Of a stretch of DNA of 64,000 nucleotides, positions 1 to 11,770 are shown in pieces. Both the position numbers and the translations under genes were made by a program. This DNA is from Musa acuminata AAA Group. Taxonomy: Eukaryota; Streptophyta; Magnoliopsida; Zingiberales; Musaceae. The notes below the pieces were generated by a model that had not been told where the DNA came from, searched no databases, and saw only the letters and a program-made list of their open reading frames with translations. The stretch lies in NCBI RefSeq assembly GCF_036884655.1, contig NC_088339.1:24137501-24201500 (forward strand), given 5' to 3'. Positions within the stretch are counted from its first letter, which is position 1; every line of letters begins with the position of its first letter.

Positions 1-78
1 CTAGCCTAGGGCTTCCATTCGTCCGCCGGATCCAAAGCCCCCCCCTCGCCACCGCCTTCGCCGCCTCCGGGAGGTCGG

Positions 79-2515
79 ATGGAGGGCCACAGATTTTGGC
101 AGTACATGGCGGCGGGGTCGGTGGCCGGCATGGCGGAACACATGGCGATGTTTCCGGTGGACACCCTCAAGACCCGGATGCAGACGGTTGCCGCCTCGGC
201 CTCATCCTCGTCCCAACACCATCACCCCACCGTCGGCCGCTTGCTCGCATCCATCGTCCGCTCTGAGGGCCCCTCCGGCCTCTACCGCGGTATTGCCGCC
301 ATAGGCCTTGGCGCCGGTCCTGCCCACGCCGCCTACTTCGCAGTCTACGAGCTCTGCAAGGACCGTCTCGGCGGCAACCGCCAGGACGGCCGCCACCACC
401 CCCTCATCCACGCTGCCTCCGGCGTGGCCGCCACCATCGCCAGCGACGCCTTGCTGACTCCCATGGACGTCGTCAAGCAGCGGCTCCAGCTCCGCTGGAG
501 CCCGTACAGCGGGGTGAGGGACTGCGTCGTGCGGATGCTGCGGGACGAAGGGATCAGGGCGTTTTACGCCTCGTATCGGACGACCGTCCTCATGAATGCG
601 CCGTTCACGGCCGTGCACTTCGCGACGTATGAGGCCGTCAAGAAGATTCTCACTGAGATCGCACCAGAGAACGCGAGCGAGGAGAGGCTCTTGGTTCACT
701 TGACGGCGGGTGGGGCGGCCGGAGCACTGGCAAGCGCTGTGACCACTCCATTAGACGTCGTGAAGACAAGGCTGCAATGCCAGGTATGGTGCCTAGCTTC
801 TCTTTATGTCAAACACGATTCCTATTGCCTGCAAAAAAATTCCTTTGATATGGTTTTCATCCTTCTTTGAATGAAAAGTACAGGACAGCAAAATTAGAAC
901 ACAACCCAGACCTTAGTGTCAGAGATCAAGCCTAGACACTGAGCACAAAAATTGTTTTGTAGTTTATCAAGATCATTATGGCATTTACTGGATATATTAG
1001 TTCGATGCTGTTCACCCTTTTATTTGAGTCAAGGAAGAATAAACTCTTTGCATGTATTGGTCAACCAATCATATCATCATCTAAATGGTTCAAAATATAC
1101 TACTCCTGATTGGGAATCCAACTACTAGGGTTGGACCCATGACATGCTGCCTTTGATCAGGATCAATATCACAATTTTCGTAGGTATCCAAATAAATATG
1201 ATAACAAAACAATTGCAGCAATAAGTGTGTTTCTTCATTGAAATTGAAATATGAGAAGCTGTTGCATGTTATCTGTTGTCAGTATGTTCTTTCGCTTCAT
1301 CAGCATTACTGGTCTAAATTGCATAGGTTGCTTGATCTAGATACTAGATCCATCTATCACCTTTACAATCATGAACATCTCTTTTGCTTGCATACAGATT
1401 ATCAGCTAAGATCCTAGTTCATGTTAGTGATCATTTTCATGTTTGCATATTATATTGTTTTTGTTTGTATTTCCATTGCGGTGACACTTAACCCCTTGCT
1501 GTCGGTAGAAGCTTGAATTTCCTTGTATCTCTAGGTTCTTTTACGTAGTTATTGTTTCTCGGACTATTGATCTGTCATGATAACTATGAGAAAGTGTAAT
1601 GAGTAACATAATAACAGCAGCAAAATTGAGAAAAAAAAAGAGGAACCTCTATTTCCAATATTAAAGACCCTAGCTTTGTTATTTCAATGTTTGCATGCTG
1701 TTCTGTGATGTTTGTTGGACAAGCTATTTGGATGGACTGAAGCTGCCCTGAAAATTTCAGGGGAAGTAATGCATGGGACCCACACAGATGGGCCTACCTG
1801 TCAGGACTGCAGTAGGTGTCATCACCTATGAAATTTTTAGGGGTGAGTCAATCCACCTAAACAGGAGTTCTTTCAATGCATAGGCTCCGCAAAATTAATT
1901 GGTCTTCAAATAATACATCGGGGACAATATTCTGTCTAGGTTCTTCAAAACTCATTTCATAAACTTGTTATGTTAAAATCAAGTAGCTTGCATCTATGTG
2001 TCAGCTTTTGTTTTGCAAGATGTCTTCCACACCTTCTACATGTAGTGAGATGTCTTCAGTATCTAGTAAGCCACTTCTGCAACTTACTGAGTTAAAACAT
2101 TACAAGCTTCTTACTTCAAGAATGTTTGATCCTCTTTAGTTTAAACAAAATAAAAGACTATATGGATACCTTATGTTTGTCAAGATGCCCTGTCAGTAAG
2201 TCAATCCCACTTCCATAATAGCTAAAGCCAAGCAAAGTTAGCAGCTAAAATTCAAAATCACCCATGTCAACTGATGCATCACATCATGTTGTGACCTGAC
2301 TTTCTTGGATATGCTCTTTCATTGTTATTATTAGGGATGACAGCAATTGTTGACAATGGCCTTTTGCTTGGAGAACTATTTTCACTTTCTTATATTGTAT
2401 CCTTGTGGTTTAGCAGCATCTGATGGCCAAACACAAAAAATGCAAACAATATTTATAAATGTTTTCAATTTTTAAGCAGTCACAAAACACTGAAACAATT
2501 ATTGTTCGTGTAATG

Positions 2516-2595
<80 letters not shown>

Positions 2596-4400
2596 GCGCG
2601 TGCTTGCACACACATGGAGGGGCTCGAAGTTGTAGTTACACGCGTGCTTGCACACACATGGAGGGGCTCGAAGTTGTAGTTACAAAAGTTGAACTAGTAA
2701 CTGGTGACTTAGAGTTAAAAGACTAAGGAAGGTGTGACTGTAGAAAATGAGGCAGTAAAGAAAGGATGTGGAGCTGCCCAAGTATATAATGGGCCTGTTA
2801 GAGATGCAAAATTTATTAATCTTGAAACATCAAAAGGAGCATACTCATGGAAACTTTGATTTACAGGAAATTGATATTGAACGAGTTTGTTTTTAATAGG
2901 ATCTAGTGGCAGAGGTGCGATCTGCTAAATCCAATCTGTAGATCCTGTAAAGATATATGAGTTTCATTGATTATTGGCTTTTTTTCCTTTAAGTATTACT
3001 GAAGGAAGAGGAACTGTACCATATGCATAATCCAAAGAGGTAGTATACATATGGGGTCTGCAAATAAATTTTTAATAATTGTATGAACCATTTTTTCAGC
3101 AATTATTGCTCCGGTACCTATAAGATTTGGAGACCTCATTCTAGTGGCTTTGATATTCTATCTGATGTCATTTAGTTAATGACAAAGATTGGAGTTAAAG
3201 AATTTCAAGAGAGGAGGCCCGCAATGCTGTCTGCATTTCATATGAAGCTGGGCCTTGGCTTTTAGGAGCTTTCGCTCATTAGGTGGTTAGTAGTGGAGGA
3301 CCGAGACTGTTAGGCTGAGGCTTGGTGCCCACTAATTGGGCCGACGGTGTGGGGACAGAGACCTGACCTATCTTATATGTTCTATTTTGATCTGTTTGCT
3401 CTGTATAAAGACATAACTGATTGTTTTCAAGGGGATCAGCTTGTTTTGGTAGAAAAACATGTAGCTTGTTAACTTCATCCTGTTACATCATATATGCTTC
3501 ATGAGATTGTATCTGATTGATGTGTGCACATTTTAGTTTTGCGATGAGCTAATGCTCATATTATGATAGCAAAGTGACAAATAACTCAAAGCTGATCTTT
3601 TGAGATTTTTGCTCATCTTCTTAGGACATACCATCATCATATATTAGCATTGTTCTGCAGTCTTCTGTTCTTGTTTGGTCATAACTTTTTATCTCTGCTA
3701 TGTTACACTTTCCTTTTATTTTCTTTTGTTATTCACTTTGTTCTAATTGATACAAAATGGTCATTAAATAGAGAGTAAATTTTATAGCTCTTGCATATCT
3801 CTTGTATGGTTCATTTGGTTGAACCTATTTAAGTATCCTTTAAATGGAAAAACATTTATCATTTTATAGTTCCTTTATGCTGCCAAAGTAACTGTATTTC
3901 ATACTCCCTCGAAAGTTGTACAGAGTGACCAAATGATGCAGTGCAATGGTAGGCAGAATCTGAAACCATTTCTATTTTGTGTGTTGTTGGGTGGGTGGCT
4001 GTTGTTTGCTTGATCACCATGTCTACTAGTACTCAAGTACTCAAACATAGATTTGCAAGATGAAAAGCCTATTAGCGAACTACATGTAACATAAATTAGA
4101 ATTATTACATAGGTCCTCATGTAATTTTTGTTGAGATTCTGCATGTAATAAAGATGGAAAGTTTTATCGATCTCTGGTACGTCCATGCAGGGGGTGTGCG
4201 GGGCAGATACGTTCAACGGTAGTTCGATAAGAATGGTCATGGAGAAAATAGTCGCTAAAGAAGGACCTCGAGCTCTGCTACAAGGGCTGAAGCCTAGAGT
4301 GCTGTTTCACGCCCCAGCTGCCGCGATTTGTTGGTCGACATACGAAGCCATGAAAAGCTTCCTCCAGAGGAATACTCATCAAATTTCTTCTTCACCATGA
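79..4400 (+). CDS. MIT: Mitoferrin-type mitochondrial carrier (iron transporter), two exons
   Basis: Coding exons are 79..783 and 4191..4400 (304 residues). The donor is CAG|GTATGG and the acceptor CATGCAG|GGG, joined in phase 0. Three mitochondrial-carrier repeats are visible, each with the P-x-[DE]-x-x-[KR] signature: PVDTLK at residue 26, PMDVVK at 128 and PLDVVK at 224. Mitoferrin hallmarks are GAGPAHA (about 79-84), MNAPFTAVHFATYE (about 174-187), and in exon 2 LFHAPAAAICWSTYE. Carriers of this subfamily sit in the inner mitochondrial membrane and import iron for Fe-S cluster and haem synthesis (family knowledge). ATG 79 is the first ATG in the window in this frame. The frame stays open upstream to a TAG at 7-9, so an N-terminal extension from an unseen upstream exon is possible. 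Length is slightly short for plant members, which often carry a longer N-terminus. Exon 1 is very GC-rich and exon 2 is not. Confidence 0.9.
2521..2596. repeat. Compound microsatellite (TA)n then (TGTATG)n
   Basis: An uninterrupted TA run of about 28 bases is followed by repeated TGTATG hexamers up to the GCGCG at 2597. It abuts the 44 bp duplication, so replication slippage is a likely shared cause. Confidence 0.9.
2597..2684. repeat. Perfect 44-bp tandem duplication in the mitoferrin intron
   Basis: Copies 2597..2640 and 2641..2684 are identical over 44 bases, starting CGCGTGCTTG and ending GTAGTTACA. They lie directly 3' of a microsatellite. Perfect identity suggests a recent event. Confidence 0.95.
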
Positions 4401-4649
4401 TTTTCTAAAGAGTCGAGCTCTTTAGTTTTCTCCTCATCTGAACAGATGTAGGAGTAGCTAATTTAGGTGGCAGATCAAACACTTGTTTTGTTTTTCACAA
4501 AGGTGGATCTACCAAATTTTATCCTTTTTATTCTTCACCGAAAACAGTGAGAAATATAGTTGGATGTATTTGTCCAGATAATTAGATGATAGTGGTTTCA
4601 GAATTGTATGGATTCCATCTCTGTAAACTGGATGGGTTGCTTAGCAGGT

Positions 4650-4655
4650 AATAAA
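4650..4655 (+). terminator. Possible poly(A) signal of the mitoferrin gene
   Basis: AATAAA lies about 250 bases after the stop codon at 4398-4400, just before a CT microsatellite. Plant poly(A) signals are degenerate, so this is only plausible. Confidence 0.4.
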
Positions 4656-4657
4656 TA

Positions 4658-4662
<5 letters not shown>

Positions 4663-4697
<35 letters not shown>
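4663..4697. repeat. (CT)n microsatellite
   Basis: About 17 CT dinucleotides in the region 3' of the mitoferrin gene. Confidence 0.95.
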
Positions 4698-4701
<4 letters not shown>

Positions 4702-5600
4702 TGTTGCAATAGTTACTCACTAAACATCCACCGATTTCTGTTGTTTGGAGAGGCAGAATGATCAAAAAGTTCTCATGTTCCACAAACAGCAAACAAATAT
4801 CACATGAGTACACCAAAAACAAAATACTTAATAGGGGATAAATGCTACAAGATGACATCAAGAGGCCTTATTGCCACACAGCGCATATATATATATAGAT
4901 GCTTCACATATATCAGTTTATCTTGCCGGTGACTAACTTTATTTTAAAAATATAAAAAATAAAGATGCTAAATATTTTTTCCACCACAATTTTTAAGATG
5001 TATTTTTAAATATGTGTTTTATCTACTTAAGTAATTAATTTTAACTTAAAAGATCTATTATATATAATAATAATAATAATTTGAGTTTGCAAGGATATGC
5101 AATCTAAACTTAAATTTAGAGAAAATAAATACGAAAGTCACTTATAAAGCTCAAGAGATTAATATGAATTTATGGAATTCATATGGTATAGCTTTAGTTA
5201 TTCCTTAAGGTTAATTTATATTAATTGGCTATTAGTGTAGAGACGTTAAAAAGATATAATGGCAAGGATATAATAGGAAGTTTAGGGGTTCTTTTAATTT
5301 TTAGGATTTTTAATTCAAATAATCTATTTGGTGATGTTTTTGGGAGGAAGTAAACAAAAAGGGTTCCACGTTGAGGATAAATATATTATATTTGTAGCAA
5401 CATATATGATATATTAAAGTTATACGCTCAATGTAATATGTCCAAAATATGCTAGGGTAATTATGTAAAAACATCTAATTTTGATGGCCCATCCGTCTTA
5501 TCAAAGAGGTCGTCTTTTTTACTTTCCCAGCTTGCTTGACAAACATGAAAGCACCGATGCGGTTGTCCTAAAAAACTAAATCTCAACCGTCCACGTAGTG
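4698..5600. other. AT-rich intergenic spacer
   Basis: Between the mitoferrin 3' end and the p23 promoter I see no gene. The stretch is AT-rich, with short TA and TAA runs near 4887 and 5060. No long inverted repeat is visible. Confidence 0.6.
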
Positions 5601-5610
5601 GCAACTGTAA

Positions 5611-5632
5611 CGACACGTGAAAACCACGTGGT
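5611..5632. promoter_or_regulatory. ACGT-core (G-box/ABRE-like) motifs upstream of p23
   Basis: A GACACGTGA at 5612-5620 is followed by a palindromic CCACGTGG around 5624-5631. CACGTG is the core recognised by plant bZIP and bHLH factors. They lie about 155-175 bases upstream of the p23 start codon. A regulatory role is inference. Confidence 0.5.
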
Positions 5633-5785
5633 GATCTCCACGAAGGGTTGAACTACTCCGACCGGCCCTTTAAACCACGCGCAAAGAGGGTTTAGGGCAT
5701 TGCCGCTTCCATATCGTGCTTCGTAGCCGCCGCAAGCAGGGCCACGCCTCGCCGGAGACTGCTCCGGTGAAGATCAGGTTTCAAC

Positions 5786-8700
5786 ATGAGGTGTGTGCTT
5801 TTCCTTTCCCGAATCTGTGTGTTTCGTCGCCGGTTTATGAATCTTTTTTCTCGTTGTTAGATGGTGGTAGACTTGCGATCTTGCAGCAAAATAGATTCGA
5901 TTTTTATCCCTTGTGCGACATGCAGTTGGTGTTTTCTTTACTTGATTGAATTGGCTAAACCAGTTTGGTGCCTTATGGCTTGACCATGATCAATCTGGCA
6001 TCGACCGTCTTACTGATGGAGGTCATCAAGAACAAACATAAATGTTCATAATTATGGAATTCTTTCAACAGTGGAAATCAGTTTCGAAGAGATCGAATAA
6101 TGCTTTGCCCTTTATGTAGATTATTGCCATTAGTTGCTCTTTGATTTGTTTAGTTTAGGCATTTAGATTCTTTTAGGCAGAGGTTGCTTCCAGTGAGGAT
6201 GATCCTGTATATTGATCCCCACATGGTTGTTTCCTCCCCATCTAATTCGAGCACCGTTTGTCGGGCTTGGGCCATTTAGCCAGCCCACATGACAGGGGGT
6301 GTTAGAATACGAGTAAGTCTTCTCTCGTTTAGCAGCATAGGGTTTTGTATTAGTTGGTTTGATTCTGAGATTAGCAAGAACATGGTTTTTTATCTCAAAT
6401 ATTAGTTGTCTATGTTTTTTATGGTGATATTTGGCCAAAAAATATGATTGATTTCTGTTTTAATTGTTGTGGCTTTTGTGATAATTTATCATTTAATGAT
6501 TGTCTAACGAGTTATATGCTACACTTCTCAGTCGATATCCTGAAGTTAAATGGGCACAGAGGCTTGACAAGGTTTACATCACTGTACAATTGCCCGACGC
6601 AAAAGATGTGAAGGTTAATCTGGAGCCTGATGGGATTTTCACTTTTTCTGCCACTGCTGGCACCGGCAACAACACTTATGAGCTAAAGATGGATCTTTAT
6701 GATAAAGTAGATAAAGATGTAAGGTTTTCTTTTGAGTTATAAATTGATTTATCATGCATTCTGCTCTCTTTTATTTACTCGCATAATGTTGTCGAGCAGG
6801 CAAGCAAAATAAACATTGGTGTCAGGTCTATCTTTGTCGTGGTAGTAAAAGCAGAGAAGCAGTGGTGGAAAAAGCTTCTGCGCGGTGATGGCAAGGCTCC
6901 ACACTATTTAAAAGTAGATTGGGATAAGTGGGTCGATGAAGATGATGATGGTTTGTTCCTTCATATGTTTTTGGCATTTCTTGTAGTTGTAGCCATATGA
7001 TAACCATAAGTTATTTGTCGATTATACTAATTCTAATAGAATAAACACGTACTGACAAAAATGTCATTTATCATATAATAGTCAAAGTAAAGTGCATGCT
7101 CTAGTGAATCATCTGCAGTCAAAACCGAGCTAAGAGTTGTTATTGCTAGTGTCATTTTCCGATCTTCCTTGGCCAAGCTAATGTCATGATTGGAACCATG
7201 GCTTTCTGGTAGTGACTTGTGATACTCAAGTGTAAGTCATGCATCTTAAGAGAGTGGCTTTTGCTTTCTGGTAGTGACTTGTGATCCTCAAGTGTAAGTC
7301 ATGCATCTTAAGAGAGTGGCTTTTGCAAAGTGCATTATTTTGAAAACTGGATATACATAATGTTAGGATCAGATTTGTTCGAGCACAGATCAAAGTAATG
7401 ACCATCAGTGTCTCTCTTCATATCTGTGGATTTTGATGCAAATAATAATATTAAACATTTCAAGGCACATAATACTGGTATGGTGTATTGAACATGTTAT
7501 GGTTAATATTTTGATAACATTGTATAAAGTTATAAAAGGCTATTGGTGACTCCTTTTATGTGCTGCTTTCTTATCCGTCTTCCTTATATAAACATACTCT
7601 TTAAAGCTCTTGCCATATGTTAAGCCTGCATGTCGAATTATTTGGATGATTGAATAGATTTTGTTGAATTCGCAACATTCTGAAATTGATAATGTCAGAG
7701 AAACTTAATTACGTTTCAGTTCATTGCATCACAGATAATTTACAACCACTAATTTACCAGGTAGGAGGAATGAGCTGCGGACACTCTCAAATGTCTAAAC
7801 ATGCTTGAAGAGTGGCATGCATGACATATAGAATGTGTTTCAATTAGTTCAACTGATCACTTAGGATCGAATTTGTGTTTATACTTGCTACCTGGTGTTA
7901 GAAAATGGTTAAATTTTGTCTTTGATGCAGTTTTGCGATTTACATTTTAATTGTGGGTATTGAGTTTTGCTTTTCTTTTTTTCTCACTTTAACAGGTCCT
8001 GGTGATTTGGACTTGGGAGGAATGGATTTCTCGGTAATGACTACTGCACCATGAATATCTTCGTGCTAACTCTTGGTTTCCTAATTATGATTTGTTATTT
8101 ATAATTTCTTGCCAGAATTTTAACAATATGGGGGGTGATGCTATGGATGATGATTTCGAAGATAGTGATGATGAAGGTAAGAATCAGAACCTTCCATTTA
8201 AACAAATTAATTTTTATGTTACGTGAGCTTTTATCTTAAAGTTGTTGAAATATGGTAGTTTTTGTACCATGCTTATGCTTCTATATCCAAATATAATCCT
8301 TGTAGTATATGCTGAGTAACTTTGGAATTATAGCTTACTAAATACATAATTCAAAAGTAGAATACTCAGTTTCATTGTAGTTGTATTTTTACAGAGCTGC
8401 AACTGAAAAGATATGTTCTATGTAGAGTAACATAAAATTCACTCGTGGAAGAATGGGTACCCATGAAAAAAGAATTCATATAGCCCAAGAAGTGAACAAC
8501 AATGTTGTCAGGATTTGGATCATAATGTGAATCACTAAGGGCCTTAAGCTAGATCAAATAGGGATGAGATCAATTATCATTTTTTTTTTCAATGTTCTTA
8601 GGCTTAGCCATTTCAGAACTTAGGACAATAGGAAACACAAAACTTGTTAACTCGAATAGTTGTGAATAACAAAACGTCATACCTAACAGACAGGAATTGC

Positions 8701-9665
8701 AAAAATGAGTTTTTTTTTTTTTACTGTGAGACTAACCTCTACAAGTCTTGTTTTAGCCAAGATTTTCTTAATATATAATCAATAAGTTATTTATTTAATA
8801 GATTATAATGGTATAAATTTTATTTTTCTCTATTTGAAACAATATGTATTATAAGTTAAATGTCATAATCATGATTTTTAATTTTGTGAAGGCTTATCAC
8901 TAGAAATTATTCATTCTAAAATATTATTATGATTTAATAACTCATAGAGAAACGAGTTAATTATATATTATCCCTTGTACTTGGACCCTAATAGCATCAC
9001 GGTTCTTGTACTTAAAAAATTTATGTTGGGATCTTTATAGTTTTGAAAATGAAACAAATAATCTCATTTGCGCTAACGCCATCAGTTGCATTGACGGAAA
9101 ACACAAAATGTGATATCACGTGTTGGATTGACACGAAAGTGAAGGGGAAAAAAGGTAATTTTAACATCTCTTTCATTTACAATGATTTTATTGACAAAAT
9201 GGTAATTTTAACATCCCACATATTGGAAATAAAAGGAATGTTGAAATTATTTAGGAATGTTAAAATTATATTTTTATTCATTATTTTTGTGTTGATCTAA
9301 CACGTGGTGTCATGTGTATTGTGGTGTCAGCTGTATTTTTCATCAATACAGCTGACGACGTTAGGACAATTGAGGTTATTTGTTTTACTTTCAGAATTAT
9401 AAAGATTTCAATTTAAATTTTTTAAGAACAGATATTACAACCCGAACAGGGTCAGGATAATATATTAGCCCAAAAGTAGATAATGCGATAGTAAAATGAA
9501 AAGTCTAGTTAATGTTTGGAATGTTTATGTATCGTATGCTTGGGTTTCAAGTGAATGATGGATATATACTTCAGATCTCTTCTTGGAAGAAATGGTTTCG
9601 ATAAATTCATTAAAATAGGAATTTCTGGAATGACATTAATCCATCAATCTCAAATTTGCTCAACG

Positions 9666-9705
<40 letters not shown>

Positions 9706-9899
9706 GGCTAGCAGTTATTACTGAATCCTAAGTAGATATTTAAAACAACTGTTAATTATTTATATGTCAACCATTGGATCTGACCTTTCCTGATATTTTA
9801 ACAGAGCAATCTGAAAAAACTGAAGACTCGCCAAAGATCGGAAATGACAAGGCAGAAGCCTCATCAGAAGTTAAAACCGAAGCGGCTGCAAGCACGTGA
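5786..9899 (+). CDS. p23: HSP90 co-chaperone p23 (CS domain protein), six coding exons
   Basis: Coding segments 5786..5790, 6532..6718, 6800..6950, 7996..8033, 8116..8176 and 9805..9899 give 178 residues, all with GT-AG borders and consistent phase. The product starts MSRYPEVKWAQRLDKVYITV and shows the CS/p23 beta-sandwich: LPDAKDVKVNLEPDG (about 24-38), then WWKKLL and the p23 signature YLKVDWDKWVDEDD (about 100-113). An acidic, GGM-containing tail follows (GGMDFS, NNMGGDAMDDDFEDSDDE), then a Lys/Glu/Ala-rich end. p23 binds the ATP-bound HSP90 dimer and stabilises client complexes in the cytosol and nucleus (family knowledge). The start rests on a first exon with only ATGAG coding, joined to exon 2 to restore MSRYPEVKWAQR. 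That junction matches the conserved plant N-terminus, so I trust it. Introns are long relative to the exons; intron 5 carries a MITE-like element. Confidence 0.92.
7201..7324. repeat. 62-bp tandem duplication in p23 intron 3
   Basis: Copies 7201..7262 and 7263..7324 start GCTTTCTGGTAGTGACTTG and differ at one base (GATACTC against GATCCTC). Confidence 0.93.
8961..9467. mobile_element. Foldback/MITE-like element with long imperfect inverted repeats, in p23 intron 5
   Basis: The left arm (about 8961-9135) and right arm (about 9290-9467) are imperfect reverse complements. Shared blocks include TTAAAAAATTTA near 9012 against its complement near 9415, an AACAAATAA block, a CTAACGnCnTCAG block, and TATATTATCC at the outer ends. 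About 150 bp separate the arms. No transposase is present, as expected for a non-autonomous element. The family was not determined, and a target duplication is not obvious. The open frame at 9043-9300 lies across the arm and is not a gene. Confidence 0.65.
9669..9702. repeat. (CT)n microsatellite in p23 intron 5
   Basis: About 17 CT dinucleotides, some 100 bases upstream of the last coding exon. Confidence 0.95.
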
Positions 9900-10434
9900 A
9901 ACAATTCTTTCAGTAATTGTTGCTTATGTGCCATTGTTGCATTTTATGATCGAAAAGTATTGACTAATCATGGATTTATTGCTCCCTATGGTTTTGCTTA
10001 TTGGATGTAAGTGGAAAATGATTATGTATCCCAGTGACTGCAAAGATGAACTATTATATATCTGCAAGCGCCGTTATCTATTACATCCTCGTGCTTTTGG
10101 TTCCTCCTGCCGAAGGAACCATCATATTTTTCTGAATCCGATTTAATAGTTTGAATTTTGGATTTTTTTTCTAAAATATTATATCGAGCAGTTGAGGGAT
10201 GACTATTTTATGTTGTTGGTTTAACCACACCTAAAAATCAAGTTGATAGTCTTGAACACTGGGGTTGCATCGTTGAAGACACCATACAAGGTCTCCTTTG
10301 ACGATTGGGGATATACTTCTTGAGGCATCACATTTAACTTATACGTACAAGACTAGTAGATACTATTAACTTGTACGTACAAGACTAGTAGATACTCGAA
10401 GGACAAGGGGAAGAAGAGACCACTGCAACTCTAC
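9900..10434. other. 3' intergenic region between convergent p23 and nsLTP2 genes
   Basis: No gene is seen. It should contain both 3' UTRs. A 32-bp direct repeat lies at 10334..10365 and 10366..10397 (core TACGTACAAGACTAGTAG), close to the nsLTP2 stop codon. Confidence 0.6.
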
Positions 10435-10710
10435 TCAACAGCTCGGAATGGGAACGCCGCAGGATTTGGAGACCTTCTTGCTATTATCGGAGTTGATGTA
10501 ACCTTTCAAGTTGGGGTTCTTCCTGTACTCGCAAAGGCAAGGCCGCTGCTCTTTCAGCTTGGCGCAGCAGGCGGCGGTGGGCGGCGCCGACGTCAGTATA
10601 GCCCCTGCGCATGAGCTGAGCTCCGATGGGTTGCATGTCACCGACACTGCCGTCGGAGCTCGGCGCAGGAGGAGTGCAGTCAGGAAGAGGAAGAGGATTG
10701 ATGACTTCAT
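10435..10710 (-). CDS. Type-2 non-specific lipid transfer protein precursor
   Basis: The 91-residue precursor begins MKSSILFLFLTALLL, a hydrophobic signal peptide probably cleaved after AVS (residue 23). The mature part is about 68 residues with exactly the nsLTP2 eight-cysteine spacing: C-x7-C-x13-CC-x8-CxC-x23-C-x6-C. Such proteins are secreted, fold around four disulfides and bind lipids in a hydrophobic cavity. Roles in cuticle, suberin and defence are known for the family; the specific role here is unknown. I chose the internal ATG at 10710 rather than the longer frame from 10842, because the upstream residues are not signal-like and the TATA box lies between the two. The gene is convergent with p23 and has no intron. 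Confidence 0.93.
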   Translation of the reverse strand: MKSSILFLFLTALLLRRAPTAVSVTCNPSELSSCAGAILTSAPPTAACCAKLKEQRPCLCEYRKNPNLKGYINSDNSKKVSKSCGVPIPSC

Positions 10711-10780
10711 GGTCACAGTGGACTTCTCAAAGAGAAGTGTAGTCGGTGTGGGATGGGAACGAAGGAAGGGAGACGGGAGA

Positions 10781-10790
10781 CTATTTATAG
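10781..10790 (-). promoter_or_regulatory. TATA box of the nsLTP2 gene
   Basis: On the minus strand this reads CTATAAATAG, a perfect plant TATA box. It is 70 bases upstream of the ATG at 10710, implying a 5' UTR of roughly 40 bases. Confidence 0.85.
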
Positions 10791-10862
10791 GCCATAGTGG
10801 CAAGCGAAGGAGGGGAAGAAAGGTCACCGCAGGTCCTCTCACATGGCCACTGTCCGTCCTGC

Positions 10863-11722
10863 TTCTCTGGAGTCGACATATGAGAAGATAACAATGTTAT
10901 TCGATTCAATGCTAATGATTTGTATTTTAATGGTGACTAGAAACAAGATTGACAGGGCTGCCTGATCTTGAGCTCTCCTGCACAAACTTGCACTGTCTGG
11001 ATTGTGAAAAGCTTAGTTCTAATACTACATCATTCAGATCGATAAGTATATGATATGGAAGTGCAAGAACAGGAAGGACAGTCCTTACAAAACTTTTCCT
11101 TTTTTTTCTTCTTCTTGTCATGTTCTTTCTGAAACAGTGTTGCAGTTTGTCTGGGCTGTGAGAGTGTTTTGTGAGCTTTGGATGCTACTTCTCAGAGGAC
11201 ACTGGTAGAAATGATGTGACATGATGGCCTAAAACTCTGGTCTCCTCTGCCATGCATGTGACCTCTCACTGCACCAGTTGGGAACCCATGGTATGCAGCA
11301 GAGGACATCATGGTACAGTGCATGCATGACCCGGAGAGTGGATGCTTCCCATTGTCCACATGTGGCAGCTTGTGTAGAAGAAGAGATTCTGTCGCAGTAC
11401 ACACACACCATGAATCATACGGTCGGTGAAGCCACGGAGGAATCATGTATCATGTATCTGTACATGTAAAACTACACATCTAATGTTTCATCCTCAGCTT
11501 TCACTGTCTCTGCTCAGCATTTACTCCTCTTTCAACCTGTTCACTTTTCACAGTATCACAATCTAAACAGTATCCGTTCTTCTCCATTTTTCGCTCGTGT
11601 TTTGTAGTCTTAATTTTGTAAAATTAAATAAATATTAAGAAAAATATGGTAGTTTACATATTCTGAATGATCTTTTATATCAAGCGAGAAGCTAGCTAAG
11701 TGATTTATGCATGGAACAGTAC

Positions 11723-11770
<48 letters not shown>

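Larger units (their letters stand above)
784..4190 (+). other. Large intron of the mitoferrin gene
   Basis: This 3.4 kb GT-AG intron is AT-rich and I see no convincing gene inside it. Open frames within it are short and lack family signatures. It holds a TA/TATG microsatellite and a 44 bp tandem duplication, listed separately. Confidence 0.85.

Noticed and set aside
202..699. Open frame of 165 codons on minus inside mitoferrin exon 1
   Set aside because: It is the antisense shadow of a GC-rich coding exon; the plus-strand frame has clear carrier signatures.
1746..1850. Possible short MITE in the mitoferrin intron (CCCTGAAAATTTCAGGG and a related downstream block)
   Set aside because: The two blocks are short and one is self-palindromic; no clear terminal inverted repeats or target duplication could be set.
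2410..2655. 81-codon minus frame with His-Ile and Tyr-Ile repeats
   Set aside because: It is a translation of the TA/TATG microsatellite.
9043..9300. 85-codon frame in p23 intron 5
   Set aside because: It lies inside the foldback element and has no recognisable features.
10711..10842. Longer N-terminus for the lipid transfer protein (start at 10842)
   Set aside because: The extra 44 residues are not signal-like, and the TATA box at 10781-10790 lies inside them.
10511..10891. 126-codon plus frame over the lipid transfer protein gene
   Set aside because: Antisense to the nsLTP2 gene, which has perfect cysteine spacing and a TATA box.
10927..11469. Several overlapping short frames upstream of gene A
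   Set aside because: They overlap on both strands and lack any domain, signal peptide or composition signal. Partial palindromes around 11260-11340 were considered as a possible miRNA fold, but no convincing stem was found.
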